A stretch of DNA of 64,000 nt from positions 3,720,001 to 3,784,000 of the forward strand of contig NZ_CP063845.1 of NCBI RefSeq assembly GCF_021018745.1. Direction: 5' to 3'. Positions 46,799 through 55,310 of this stretch are shown in pieces. Made by a program: the position numbers and the translations under genes. How positions within the stretch are numbered: the first letter of the stretch is position 1; each line of letters begins with the position of its first letter. The notes under the pieces are model-generated. The model was not told the origin of the DNA. It saw only the letters and a list, made by a program, of their open reading frames with translations, and searched no databases. This DNA comes from Gloeobacter morelensis MG652769 (GTDB lineage: Bacteria > Cyanobacteriota > Cyanobacteriia > Gloeobacterales > Gloeobacteraceae).

Positions 46799-47992
46799 TC
46801 AAGCGCCTGTGCTTCTTCGCGCCTCGTCGCATTCGACACACCCTGCACTTGGGGGATGGAGGAACAGGAGCGGGTCGCCGGCCAGGTGTTTGAGGGCAAC
46901 TCCGACGATATCCCGAGCGCGCGCGAGCCGTGCATGAGCGTGTCCTACGCGCCCTTCGGACTGAAGCCCCCGCGCCCGCAGCCACTCGTCTGCGAAGGCA
47001 AAGCGCTCACAGCAATGGTCGTTCTCCTCGTAGTCGATCCGAACCGGACGTCCGTCCTGGAGAACTGTGCAGTAGGTCGGCAGGCGGTACGGAACACCCG
47101 CGAGGATTTCCGCCAAGTGGAGCGTCGTATTGGCGTCATGACCGACCCCGAGCAGGAGCACCTGTCCGTTCAGATCGTGCACGCGACCGACCGGGCTTTC
47201 GGGGATGTGGGGCGGCAGCGGCAGTGGGTCGGAGGTGATCCATGCAGCTTCAGGCCCAATTGCTGCGAAGGCGTGAAAGTGGTTGCTTCGCAGAACACCG
47301 GGCAGCCGCCAGAAAAGGTCCGCGACGATTCCGAGGCTTGGCGCCGCTGGAGTGGTGAGGGGGTCGAAAGGTTCGTCATCCTCCCCCGACCAAGACGGCA
47401 TCACCAAGGTGCCGGTCGCACCGAGGACGCCCCGCAGAGCCTCGATCAGCCCGAGCGGTCCGCCCTCGATCGGTCGTGTGGCCCGGAAGGACATGTGTAC
47501 CAGCAAGACACCGCCTGCTTCAACTCCAAGGGCGTGTAGTTGCTCGGTTAGTACAGCTCGGCTCAGCGCATGGCACTCGATTTGACTCTCCAACATGCCC
47601 GCCTCGTTCAGAAGGAAGTGTGATTTGTACCATAAGCAGTCAGATGCAAGTAATTTGAAACGTGTATTCCTGGCCCGGGCGCACTCCAGAAACGTTTCGC
47701 TGAAGTCGCAGGCTACCACCTGCGCCCCGAGGCGGGCAAGCCTTCGGGAGAACACACCGTTGCCGCAGGCGACATCCAGAATGGTCATGTTTGGCTGCAC
47801 CGCCAGCAGCCGCTCGCAGGCCGGACCGATGAGCGTTGATTGAACCAGGTTGCCCTCACCCACGGCCGCATCCCAAAACCGGGCATTGCGATCCCAAATC
47901 GCCCGGGTTTGCTGCGTCAACTCCTGAAGCTCTTCACTTTGCCTATCCGGACCCATGGGTTTTCCCCAGGCAAGCGCCGCAGACCGAGACAA
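46799..47992 (-). CDS. Truncated SAM methyltransferase fused in frame to an AAC(3)-type acetyltransferase
   Basis: A 397-codon frame. Residues 15-130 are the N-terminal half of a class I methyltransferase (motif I LDVACGNGVFSRR, then VVACDFSETFLECAR) and lack the rest of that fold. From Met133 (ATG 47596) it is a full-length aminoglycoside 3-N-acetyltransferase-like protein of 265 residues: GVLLVHMSFRATRPIEGG, GTLVMPSWSGEDDEPFD, LLLGVGHDANTTLHLAE. GAGG lies 10 bp before that ATG, so the acetyltransferase may be translated alone. ATG 47956 is an alternative start for the fusion. AAC(3) family members acetylate aminoglycosides, but environmental relatives can have other amine substrates. Confidence 0.8.
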   Translation of the reverse strand: MSRSAALAWGKPMGPDRQSEELQELTQQTRAIWDRNARFWDAAVGEGNLVQSTLIGPACERLLAVQPNMTILDVACGNGVFSRRLARLGAQVVACDFSETFLECARARNTRFKLLASDCLWYKSHFLLNEAGMLESQIECHALSRAVLTEQLHALGVEAGGVLLVHMSFRATRPIEGGPLGLIEALRGVLGATGTLVMPSWSGEDDEPFDPLTTPAAPSLGIVADLFWRLPGVLRSNHFHAFAAIGPEAAWITSDPLPLPPHIPESPVGRVHDLNGQVLLLGVGHDANTTLHLAEILAGVPYRLPTYCTVLQDGRPVRIDYEENDHCCERFAFADEWLRARGLQSEGRVGHAHARLARARDIVGVALKHLAGDPLLFLHPPSAGCVECDEARRSTGA

Positions 47993-48105
47993 ATTCTACC
48001 CGATCGCCACTGGGCGGCAGCTTTGTCCTGTTTGCTGCGGGCGGCCCAGAGTGAATATGGCAAAGTGGAGAAAACCTTTACAGGCTCAGAGGTGGGAGGC
48101 CGGCT

Positions 48106-48864
48106 ATGACGCCCGCTAGATTTTCAAGTACACCCCCCGAGTTGCCGACTACTTTGCCTGACCATACCCAGCTTCCAGAGTCAGACGGCACGTTTGTGAA
48201 AAATTTTCAGGAACATCCTCAGAGCCTGCTTTTGACAGATTCGATCAATTCCGTCTTACAGCAACTCCACCCCGATGAGCAATATTGCATTGGTCAGGAT
48301 TCTGGAATTTACTGGCGTTTAACCGACCCACCCGAAAAAGGGGCTGAAGCTCCGGACTGGTTTTATGTGCCAAATGTGCCACCCACGCTGAATGGACAAA
48401 TGCGGCGTTCCTATGTGCTGTGGCAAGAGATTGTTGCCCCGCTGGTGGTATTGGAATTTGTCTCCGGCGATGGTCAACAAGAGCGCGATCGCACCCCGTT
48501 CAAGGGCAAGTTTTGGGTGTATGAGCAAGCCATTCGGGTGCCGTTCTACGGCATTTACGAGCTTGCCAAGTCCAGCGTCGAGGTTTACCACCTGGTAGAT
48601 GGGTACTACCGACTTTTGCCAGCCAATGAACGCGGACACTTTCCTATTGAACCGTTGGGTGTGGAGCTAGGGATTTGGCAAGGGCGCTATCAAAACGCAG
48701 ACCTTCCCTGGCTTCGGTGGTGGAATGGGCAGGGCGATTTACTGCTGACAGGGGAAGAACGGGCAGACCAGGCAGAATCTCTGTTAGAGCAGGAACGGTT
48801 GAGGGTGGAGCGATTAGCAGAGCAGCTTAGAGCACTGGGTGCGGATCCAGATCGTGTGGGTTGA
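48106..48864 (+). CDS. Uma2-family putative endonuclease-like protein
   Basis: A 252-residue Uma2 protein. The core has APDWFYVPNV, the acidic strand LVVLEFVSGDG, a following lysine and the YGIYELAKSS strand. The C-terminal 40 residues are a coiled-coil-like acidic and leucine stretch. The base composition is lower in GC than in the neighbouring genes, which hints at transfer. It lies in a patchwork region between the methyltransferase-AAC(3) fusion and an IS5-like unit. Function unknown. Confidence 0.8.
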   Translation: MTPARFSSTPPELPTTLPDHTQLPESDGTFVKNFQEHPQSLLLTDSINSVLQQLHPDEQYCIGQDSGIYWRLTDPPEKGAEAPDWFYVPNVPPTLNGQMRRSYVLWQEIVAPLVVLEFVSGDGQQERDRTPFKGKFWVYEQAIRVPFYGIYELAKSSVEVYHLVDGYYRLLPANERGHFPIEPLGVELGIWQGRYQNADLPWLRWWNGQGDLLLTGEERADQAESLLEQERLRVERLAEQLRALGADPDRVG

Positions 48865-49225
48865 GGGAAGACATTGATGACGGTACGACTGCTCGTACAT
48901 CAACTGCAGACGAGAATTATCCCTCTACTATGAAAGTATGGCCATACTTTCATGGTGCTGCCGAAATCTGCCGTGGGAAGACCCGGCAGGACAGATTTAC
49001 ATCGAGTGGTCGATGCTTTGTGTTACGTCTAGGCGACGCAATGCTCCTGGCGGATGCTACCTGCGCGCTATCCGCCGTGGAACAATGTATACGACTACAT
49101 GTATCGGTGGAAGCAGAAGGGTTTGTGGGAGAAAGTCTGTGCAGCGATACGGGCGACAGCAAGTCGAGATCTAACAGGTATTTCCCAAGCAGGAATTGAG
49201 TTGAATACTTAAGTGCGGCAGGAAT
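48865..49225. other. Gene-poor spacer with a 24-bp perfect palindrome
   Basis: No gene is supported. At 48930-48953 there is a perfect 24-bp palindrome centred on GGCC (half-site ATGAAAGTATGG). It could be an operator, a relic of a mobile element or a cruciform. No T-run follows it, so it is not an intrinsic terminator. Confidence 0.7.
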
Positions 49226-51110
49226 ACTAGGTTCTGTCGACATTTCCGCGTGGAGTCGTTGAGGGCGAGGGTGGCTATGGCGAAGGCAATTTTTTCGGTT
49301 CTCATCGTCATTCCTCCCAACTTTAGAACGCCTGCCAAGGTTATCATTCGGGTGAATAGCCTTATCCAAAATCCGATCGCGCGAGAGATGGGGAGAGGAA
49401 TATGCCATTTTCAGGACCAGCGCTCGAACACCCAATCCATTTACCCACTCTTCTGCGTCGAGTCGTTGAGGCGTCACCAGATAAGCCAGCGCTGGTTTCG
49501 CTTGAGGCTCGTTGGACTTGGCGAGACCTTGACCAGGTGACCGATCGGCTCGCGGCCAACCTGCTCAGTCTCGGCTTGCAGTCCGGAGACCGGGTGGCTT
49601 CACTAATGCCGAACCGAACCGCCTTGGTACTTCACTATCTCGCATGTCTCAAGGCAGGACTTGTGGCCACCCCACTCAACTATCGCTATGTACCCCCGGA
49701 GATCGACCACGCCCTTGAGGTCTCCGGTGCCTCGCTTCTGCTTGCTCATGCCGAGCGCGATGACGATATTGCCGCCAGCAAGCTGGCAGGAAAGCTACCG
49801 CTGGGTGTGATCAGTTACGGGGGGAAGGACGAACGGAGTTCCAGTTTTGAAACGCTCTGCGATCGCCAGCCTGCCAACTTAGAATTACCATCACCAGCAC
49901 CGGATGACCCAGCCTTTATCTTTTTCACCTCAGGGAGCACTGGGTTACCCAAGGGAGTCACGCACTCGTTCGCCAGCTTTGGCTGGATGGTTGCGAGTGC
50001 AATTCAGGGCTTGGAGCTAACGCCTCAGGACGTAATGCTTCCGGGCTCGTCGCTTTCTCACATCGGTGGGTCCTTGAGTTCGCTGGCTGCCCTCGCGGCC
50101 GGTGCCCGCGTTATCGTCGCGCGAACCTTTGATGCTTGTGAACTCCTGCCACTCCTGCGCGATGAGCGGCCAACGATTCTGGTCATGCTCCCAGCAGCGC
50201 TGTTTTCCCTGGTGCGCGACCACGATGCTGCTCACAAGGACTTTGCCTCTTTGAAGCTCTGTTTATCCGGAGGCGATAAGGTTGCAGCAAAACTCGAGCA
50301 AGAGTTCGCTGATCTCACGGGTTTGTGCATCGACGAGAGCTATGGCATGACCGAGATTGGCTTTGCTGCCGTCAACCCTCCATCGGGAGTGAACAAGCCA
50401 GGCTCTGTAGGATGCCCCTTTCCGGGATTCTCTATGTCAATTCGCGACGAAGGCGGTGTCGAGGTTGCCCAGAGTCAGCAAGGGAGGCTGTGGGTCAAGA
50501 GTCCGAGCAACATGGTGGAATACTGGAATGCTCCGGAGGCAACCAAAATCACGCTTCAGGACGGCTGGCTCGATACGGGGGATATCATGCGAGTCGATGC
50601 CGAGGGCTACCTCTGGTTCTGCGGACGCAAGAAACAGATCATCGTGCACGATGCTTCGAACATCTCTCCCCAGGAGGTTGAGGAAGCTCTACTCGAGCAC
50701 GCCGCTGTTGAAAGCGCCGGAGTCGTGGGTGTGCATGACCTCGTACACGGTGAGAACGTTCGAGCCTACATCACGCTCAGGCAAGGCGCGAAGCGGCCAA
50801 CCAGTCAGGAGTTGATCCACTTCGCGCATCAGCGCATCGGCTATAAGGCTCCCGAGGAGATTGTGGTGCTGCCGGAGATGCCACTGAATGCCACCGGCAA
50901 GGTTGATCGGGTACGTCTGAAAAAGATGGCTGAGGAGCACGACCATGAACTGACACTGAGGTGATGGTCTTCCCAGCCGGTTCTCACCTGAAAAAGGAAC
51001 GCTCAATGAGACCACGGACTGTGATCCGCGTCGAGGGTGAGCATGGCCATGGGGAAAGCATTTTTGCTCCCTTGGTGAGCCCCTCGGCCCATATTTCGAC
51101 AGAACCTAGT
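49226..51110. mobile_element. IS5-like ends enclosing an AMP-ligase gene
   Basis: ACTAGGTTCTGTCGA at 49226-49240 and its exact reverse complement at 51096-51110 form a 15-bp perfect inverted repeat 1885 bp apart. The outer CTAG fits the 4-bp target duplication used by IS5-type elements, leaving GTTCTGTCGA as the tip. Short stretches next to both ends (49250-49295 and 51028-51065) resemble each other and look like IS remnants. No transposase remains; the only gene inside is the AMP-ligase. Confidence 0.6.
49402..50964 (+). CDS. AMP-dependent acyl-CoA synthetase/ligase
   Basis: A 520-residue adenylate-forming enzyme. Core motifs are A3 FFTSGSTGLPKGV, A5 DESYGMTEIG, A7/A8 GWLDTGDIMRVDAEGYLWFC with GRKKQIIVHDASNISPQEVE, and A10 NATGKVDRVRLKK with the catalytic lysine. 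It activates a carboxylic acid with ATP and probably forms a CoA thioester; the chain length or aryl preference is unknown. GGGGAGAGG precedes the ATG at 49402. It is alone between IS5-like ends, so it appears to be mobile cargo rather than part of a pathway here. Confidence 0.93.
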   Translation: MPFSGPALEHPIHLPTLLRRVVEASPDKPALVSLEARWTWRDLDQVTDRLAANLLSLGLQSGDRVASLMPNRTALVLHYLACLKAGLVATPLNYRYVPPEIDHALEVSGASLLLAHAERDDDIAASKLAGKLPLGVISYGGKDERSSSFETLCDRQPANLELPSPAPDDPAFIFFTSGSTGLPKGVTHSFASFGWMVASAIQGLELTPQDVMLPGSSLSHIGGSLSSLAALAAGARVIVARTFDACELLPLLRDERPTILVMLPAALFSLVRDHDAAHKDFASLKLCLSGGDKVAAKLEQEFADLTGLCIDESYGMTEIGFAAVNPPSGVNKPGSVGCPFPGFSMSIRDEGGVEVAQSQQGRLWVKSPSNMVEYWNAPEATKITLQDGWLDTGDIMRVDAEGYLWFCGRKKQIIVHDASNISPQEVEEALLEHAAVESAGVVGVHDLVHGENVRAYITLRQGAKRPTSQELIHFAHQRIGYKAPEEIVVLPEMPLNATGKVDRVRLKKMAEEHDHELTLR

Positions 51111-52281
51111 GCACCGCCGCCCCGACGAAGCGAGCCGGCCGGTAAGGTTCGAGCAGATCCGGACAGCGGCCGGTGGCGATTTCCTCGGCGAGCAACCGGC
51201 CCAGGAGCGGTGCCAGGGTGATGCCGCTGTGGGTGACCGCCCCGTAGACGTCCGGGGCACTGGCAAGCGGCCCGACGATCGGAAAGCCGTCGGCAGGCAC
51301 AGGCCGCACGCCCACGCCGATCTGTGAGCGCGCCGCCAGACCGGGATCGCCCAGGGCTTTGAGATGCCGGGCAGCCGAGTGCAACAATTCGGCGGCCAGG
51401 GCCTGAGGCTCCTCGCCCGGCGGCAAGTCGTCCAGCTGCTCGTCGATGCCGTCGGCTCCCAACATCACTCCCCCCGCGAGCGTGGGCCGCAGGTGCAGCC
51501 CGCTGCCGTCGAGGGGCTCCACCAGGCGCTCGATAAGCCCCATGGCCGACCCGGGCGGGGTCTGGACCAACAGCCCCGGTATCCGCCGCACCGCAAAGCG
51601 CTCACTGTCGATCGGATCGCGGGCGGCCATGCGCACCAGTGTCGGCAGGTGCATGCCGCCCGCCAGCACCGCTCTCGCGGTGGCGATTTCACCTTGAGGG
51701 GTTACCACGGCAGCCAGACGCCCGGCGGCATCTAACCGAAAAGCGTTGGCAGGACAGTTCTCCCGGATCTCCCCACCCAGCGCCCGCACCCGCCCGGCGA
51801 AAAAGCGCGCGAGCATCGGCGCTTCCACCCACCGATCCGCCGGGGCGAACAGTCCCAAGGCCGTGGAAGGAAAGCGCACTTGCGGTTCGAGCAGCCGCAT
51901 TGTGTCGAGTTCGAGCAATTCGGCCGGGTAGTCCCACTGCTGCAGTCGGCGGATCCGGTCGTACAGGCCATCGACCGCGTGGGCATCGTCCCTGTCCACC
52001 CAGGCGAGATAGCCGCCCCCGCACATCCCCAACGCCTCGCGGCCCCAGCGCGCCTCCAGTTCTGTGTACACCGCCATCCCCCGGGTGTTGAGATGGTGAT
52101 AGGTCCGGTCGCTGGTCTTGGAAGTGGCATTGAGCCAGCCGAAAGTGCAACCGGTCGTACCGGCGCACAGCGACTTTTCCTCCAACAGCACGACTTTGAA
52201 GCGGCGCTCGGCCAGCGCCCAGGCGACGGCCACCCCGAGAATGCCGCCACCCACGATCACCACGTCTGCAATTTTGTTCAT
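51106..52281 (-). CDS. FAD-dependent oxidoreductase, D-amino-acid/glycine oxidase-like
   Basis: A protein of about 391 residues of the DAO family. The N-terminal FAD motif is VVIVGGGILGVAVAWALAE, followed by CAGTTGCTFGWLNATSK; the C-terminus has VRPVPADGFPIVGPL and GAVTHSGITLAPLLGRLLAEE. These enzymes oxidise secondary or primary amines such as D-amino acids, glycine or sarcosine. The ATG at 52281 (MNKIADVVIVGGG) is chosen over 52296. The stop lies inside the right IS5-like end. It could relate to the amine/guanidine locus at 54-62 kb, but an Uma2 gene and non-coding DNA separate them. Confidence 0.9.
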   Translation of the reverse strand: MNKIADVVIVGGGILGVAVAWALAERRFKVVLLEEKSLCAGTTGCTFGWLNATSKTSDRTYHHLNTRGMAVYTELEARWGREALGMCGGGYLAWVDRDDAHAVDGLYDRIRRLQQWDYPAELLELDTMRLLEPQVRFPSTALGLFAPADRWVEAPMLARFFAGRVRALGGEIRENCPANAFRLDAAGRLAAVVTPQGEIATARAVLAGGMHLPTLVRMAARDPIDSERFAVRRIPGLLVQTPPGSAMGLIERLVEPLDGSGLHLRPTLAGGVMLGADGIDEQLDDLPPGEEPQALAAELLHSAARHLKALGDPGLAARSQIGVGVRPVPADGFPIVGPLASAPDVYGAVTHSGITLAPLLGRLLAEEIATGRCPDLLEPYRPARFVGAAVH

Positions 52282-52296
52282 GCACATATACTTCAA

Positions 52297-53057
52297 CGAA
52301 AGTTAGATCAAGCCGTCGACCGACATCGAAGCCTTGCAGCCTTAGCCTCGCTGTTATCGCACAGAACAGGATCATCGAAAGTTATCGGGCGAACCATTTT
52401 ATCGAGACGTTGTCTAACGTTAATGTATATGCGTATAGACTGTATTGTGCTTGGTGCTCATGCCAGGCTCCTACGACTCGGTTGATTTTTGCATGCGCAG
52501 CCCCAAAAATTATTGACAAAAGGCAGGCGGTGACCAGAGGATGTCGCCGACCAGTAGGAAATTCGTACGAATGGCATCAACCCTGAATGAATTTTCTCGA
52601 ACAAGCTGTAATTCCGGAACTGCGCAAGGCAGTGGAGCCAGAATAAAGGGCTTTGTCGCAAAAAGTGAAAAGCGACAAAACAGTTTCCTGGTTTGTATCT
52701 CCTACGCCACCAATCCCACGAACTTCACCTGCGCCACGATGTCGCTTTGCGCTTTAAGTATTACACTTGCAGATTGGGGGCAAGGCTGGGTGCTCATCTT
52801 CGGTAGGGGTGCCATGGCAGGGCATCGCGGTGCAATGGACGGCGCAGTTGCACGGGGTGCCCGCCGTCGTCAGTGCTTTTGTGAGGTTGCCGGAGCTGCC
52901 TGGAGAGAAGGTTTCAGCCCCTTCCGGCTAAGCTCGTTGCGTATCTTGTGGGCCTTGCTGGAGTAGCAGCGGAGGCAGGGGCTGGTGTGGCGTTGTTGGC
53001 AGCCAGGAGCGTTCGAAAAGATAAACTGAAGGTCACCATCCCCTTTTGAGTGAGGCG
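52297..53057. other. 760-bp gene-poor region with mobile-element-like remnants
   Basis: No gene is convincing. GC is lower than in the surroundings up to about 52700. TTTGTCGC at 52652-52659 and GCGACAAA at 52672-52679 form an 8-bp inverted repeat; GGGCTTTGTCGCA resembles the tip of several insertion sequences. The stretch 52840-53000 looks like degraded coding DNA on either strand. Confidence 0.5.
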
Positions 53058-53831
53058 ATGAACGCATTCAAACCTGGGCTACCCATCACTCCGGCAAACC
53101 TGTCTTTGCCGACGATGTACGATTTACCGAGTGAGAACCCCGAGGAACCCGGTTTGCCTGATCAGTTTCACGACTGGCAGCCCCAATTGCTCAGCCAGAC
53201 ATTCAGGCCGTTGGCCGTTCCTCCGGATCAGGTGCTCACCGCCGCCGATTTGAATGTCTACTACGACCCGAACAACCCCAGGTACTACAAGCGTCCTGAC
53301 TGGTTTGCCGTCTTAGGCGTACCCCGCTTTGTCGATGGGGGAAGGCTCAGTTATGTCCGCTGGCAGGAGGGGCGTTCACCGATCATCGTGGTCGAACTGC
53401 TTTCACCGAACACCATCGAAGAAGACCAGGGGTTGACCCTGCGTGGTCAACAACCGCCTTCGAAGTGGGAGGTTTACGAACAGATTCTGCAGGTGCCCTA
53501 CTACGTCCTATTCAACCGGATTGGGGACACCCTGCAGATTTTCCGTTTGGAGAGCGGGCTCTATTATAAAGAGCAGCAGGGAAGCCGTCTGTGGATCCCC
53601 GAATTGCAGATTGGTTTGGGTCTGTGGACAGGAACGTTCGCGGATTGGGAGCGCCAGTGGTTGCGCTGGTACGACAGCGATGGCCAGTGGATTTCCTCTG
53701 AGCAAGAAAAAATAGCCCTGGAGCAGCAGCGGGCCGACCTGGCGGAGCAACGGGCCAGACAGGCCGAACAAAGGGCGGAAGCCCTTGCGCAAAGGCTTAA
53801 AGCAGCGGGGATCGACCCAGAAAATCTCTGA
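53058..53831 (+). CDS. Uma2-family putative endonuclease-like protein
   Basis: A 257-residue Uma2 protein from ATG 53058 (a TTG at 53046 is less likely). Core marks are KRPDWFAVLGVPR, the acidic strand IIVVELLSPNT, a downstream lysine (PSKWEVYEQILQVPYYV) and the YYVLFNRI strand. The C-terminal 50 residues are a regular coiled coil (ALEQQRADLAEQRARQAEQR). It is very similar in layout to the genes at 3464 and 48106, which suggests an expanded family in this genome. Function unknown. Confidence 0.82.
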   Translation: MNAFKPGLPITPANLSLPTMYDLPSENPEEPGLPDQFHDWQPQLLSQTFRPLAVPPDQVLTAADLNVYYDPNNPRYYKRPDWFAVLGVPRFVDGGRLSYVRWQEGRSPIIVVELLSPNTIEEDQGLTLRGQQPPSKWEVYEQILQVPYYVLFNRIGDTLQIFRLESGLYYKEQQGSRLWIPELQIGLGLWTGTFADWERQWLRWYDSDGQWISSEQEKIALEQQRADLAEQRARQAEQRAEALAQRLKAAGIDPENL

Positions 53832-54181
53832 AAGTGCCCCGTTGAAACAGTGGTGAAGGGAGTTCAAAAGCTCATTACCTGGTTCTCTCCGTCGGCTCCG
53901 CGTGGGCAAGGAGGTTTAAGATCTCGTTGACGAGGGGTGGTTGGGGCGCGTGCAGCCCGTTTCCGAATCCCCCGCCGAATCCGTTGCGTCCGGCAAACGC
54001 TCCCCCCAGCGACTTAATACCCGTCCTGCTGATTTGTGCATTTGCCACGCCCAGGCGTTACAGAACTTAACACTTTCTTGGGTGGGTTTCGGGCCTTTGA
54101 TGTGTTCGTCAGTCCTCGGCAGATAGGAGGGTCGCCACCCCACTTGTGACCTATCCTCACCATTCATGTCATGCAAGAGGT
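53832..54181. other. 350-bp spacer between convergent Uma2 and Rieske genes
   Basis: I see no gene, terminator with a T-run, or clear repeat here. Short frames exist on both strands but lack coding character. Confidence 0.6.
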
Positions 54182-55255
54182 CTATTCAAGACAGCCGCGA
54201 ATCACGCTGTAAAAATGGCTGATTCCCAGTTCATGCTCCTCGGCCAGATGGGAAATCTGGTAGGCGCGGGAGCGCACGCCCTCCTGCAATAGCGTGCACA
54301 CGTCGGTGTCCTCCTGGCCCACCTTGCTCGGTCCGGCTTCGCCGATGTAGGGCTCGGCGGCATGCTGGGCGGGAGTCTGGTAGATGAACGCCTCGAAGCG
54401 GGTGGCGGTCGGGCCGATCGGGACGTAGCGCGAGAAGAAGACCGTGTGGGCGGAAGTGCCGTAGGTGATGTTCGGGAAGATGAAGCCCTGGTAGGAGATG
54501 CCCCCCGCCTCCCAGCGGCGGCGCTGCGGGTCTTTGGGGGGACAATCGGGCGCGTAGGGGACGGGGATGTTGATGTGGCGGCCGGTGGGGATCGTGCCGA
54601 TGCGCTGCACGTCGTAGAGGGGAGTGAGCGTCTCGGCATGGACGGTGGCGAAGTGGTAGTCTTCAACAAAGTTTTCGATCTGGAACTTCCAGTTGATCGG
54701 CTCCTCGCGGGTAATAGAGGCTACTTGCCGCAGATCCTCCCAGCGGTGGCCATACTGGTTCAGATAATCGGGCACTCCCGCCAGGTACTCGGCGAGGGAC
54801 TCTCCTTCCGGGTCGGGATTGACGAACACGAAGCCGCCCCAACTGTCCACCCGCGCCCTGGCAAGCCGCAGGGCCGATTTGTCCAGATCCGGAAACCAAC
54901 CCGGCTGGGCCACCGCGAGCAATTTGCCGCTCAGATCGAACGTCCAGGCGTGGTAGGGGCACTGCAGGAACTTGCAGCTGCCTTGCTTTTGGGGAAGCAG
55001 CCGCGCCCCCCGGTGCGGACAGACGTTGTGCATCGCCAGAAGTTCGCCCTCGCCCCCCCGCACCACGAAGATCGGTTCTTCGCCCAGGACCGTCGTCAGA
55101 TAGTCGCCGGGGTTGGCCAGTTCTTCGAGGCGGCCCACCAACTGCCAGGTGGAACGCCAGATCGTCTTCAGCTCGCGCCGGTAGATCTCGAGGTCAGTGT
55201 AATAGTTTGCGGGCAGTTCGCAGGTTTTTGGGCGGGGTGGCTGGATAGCGGTCAT
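54182..55255 (-). CDS. Rieske-type ring-hydroxylating/demethylating oxygenase, alpha subunit
   Basis: A 357-residue Rieske oxygenase from ATG 55255. The [2Fe-2S] motif is CPHRGARL (about 85) with CPYHAWTF (about 105). The mononuclear iron site is NFVEDYHFATVH (Asp/Glu-His-His). The fold and length match stand-alone alpha subunits that attack aromatic rings, quaternary amines or N-methyl groups. It lies 55 bp after the carboxylase on the same strand, so it is probably part of the riboswitch-controlled operon. A nitrogen-containing substrate is inferred from that. No reductase gene is adjacent. Confidence 0.9.
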   Translation of the reverse strand: MTAIQPPRPKTCELPANYYTDLEIYRRELKTIWRSTWQLVGRLEELANPGDYLTTVLGEEPIFVVRGGEGELLAMHNVCPHRGARLLPQKQGSCKFLQCPYHAWTFDLSGKLLAVAQPGWFPDLDKSALRLARARVDSWGGFVFVNPDPEGESLAEYLAGVPDYLNQYGHRWEDLRQVASITREEPINWKFQIENFVEDYHFATVHAETLTPLYDVQRIGTIPTGRHINIPVPYAPDCPPKDPQRRRWEAGGISYQGFIFPNITYGTSAHTVFFSRYVPIGPTATRFEAFIYQTPAQHAAEPYIGEAGPSKVGQEDTDVCTLLQEGVRSRAYQISHLAEEHELGISHFYSVIRGCLE

Positions 55256-55310
55256 TGGTTTTCCTTTAGAGAATGGTACATAAAATAACAACTACTCGGA
55301 TGTGCAGGCG

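Noticed and set aside
52541-52966. 141-codon plus-strand frame
   Set aside because: Composition changes within it, no ribosome-binding site or domain; more likely degraded mobile DNA.
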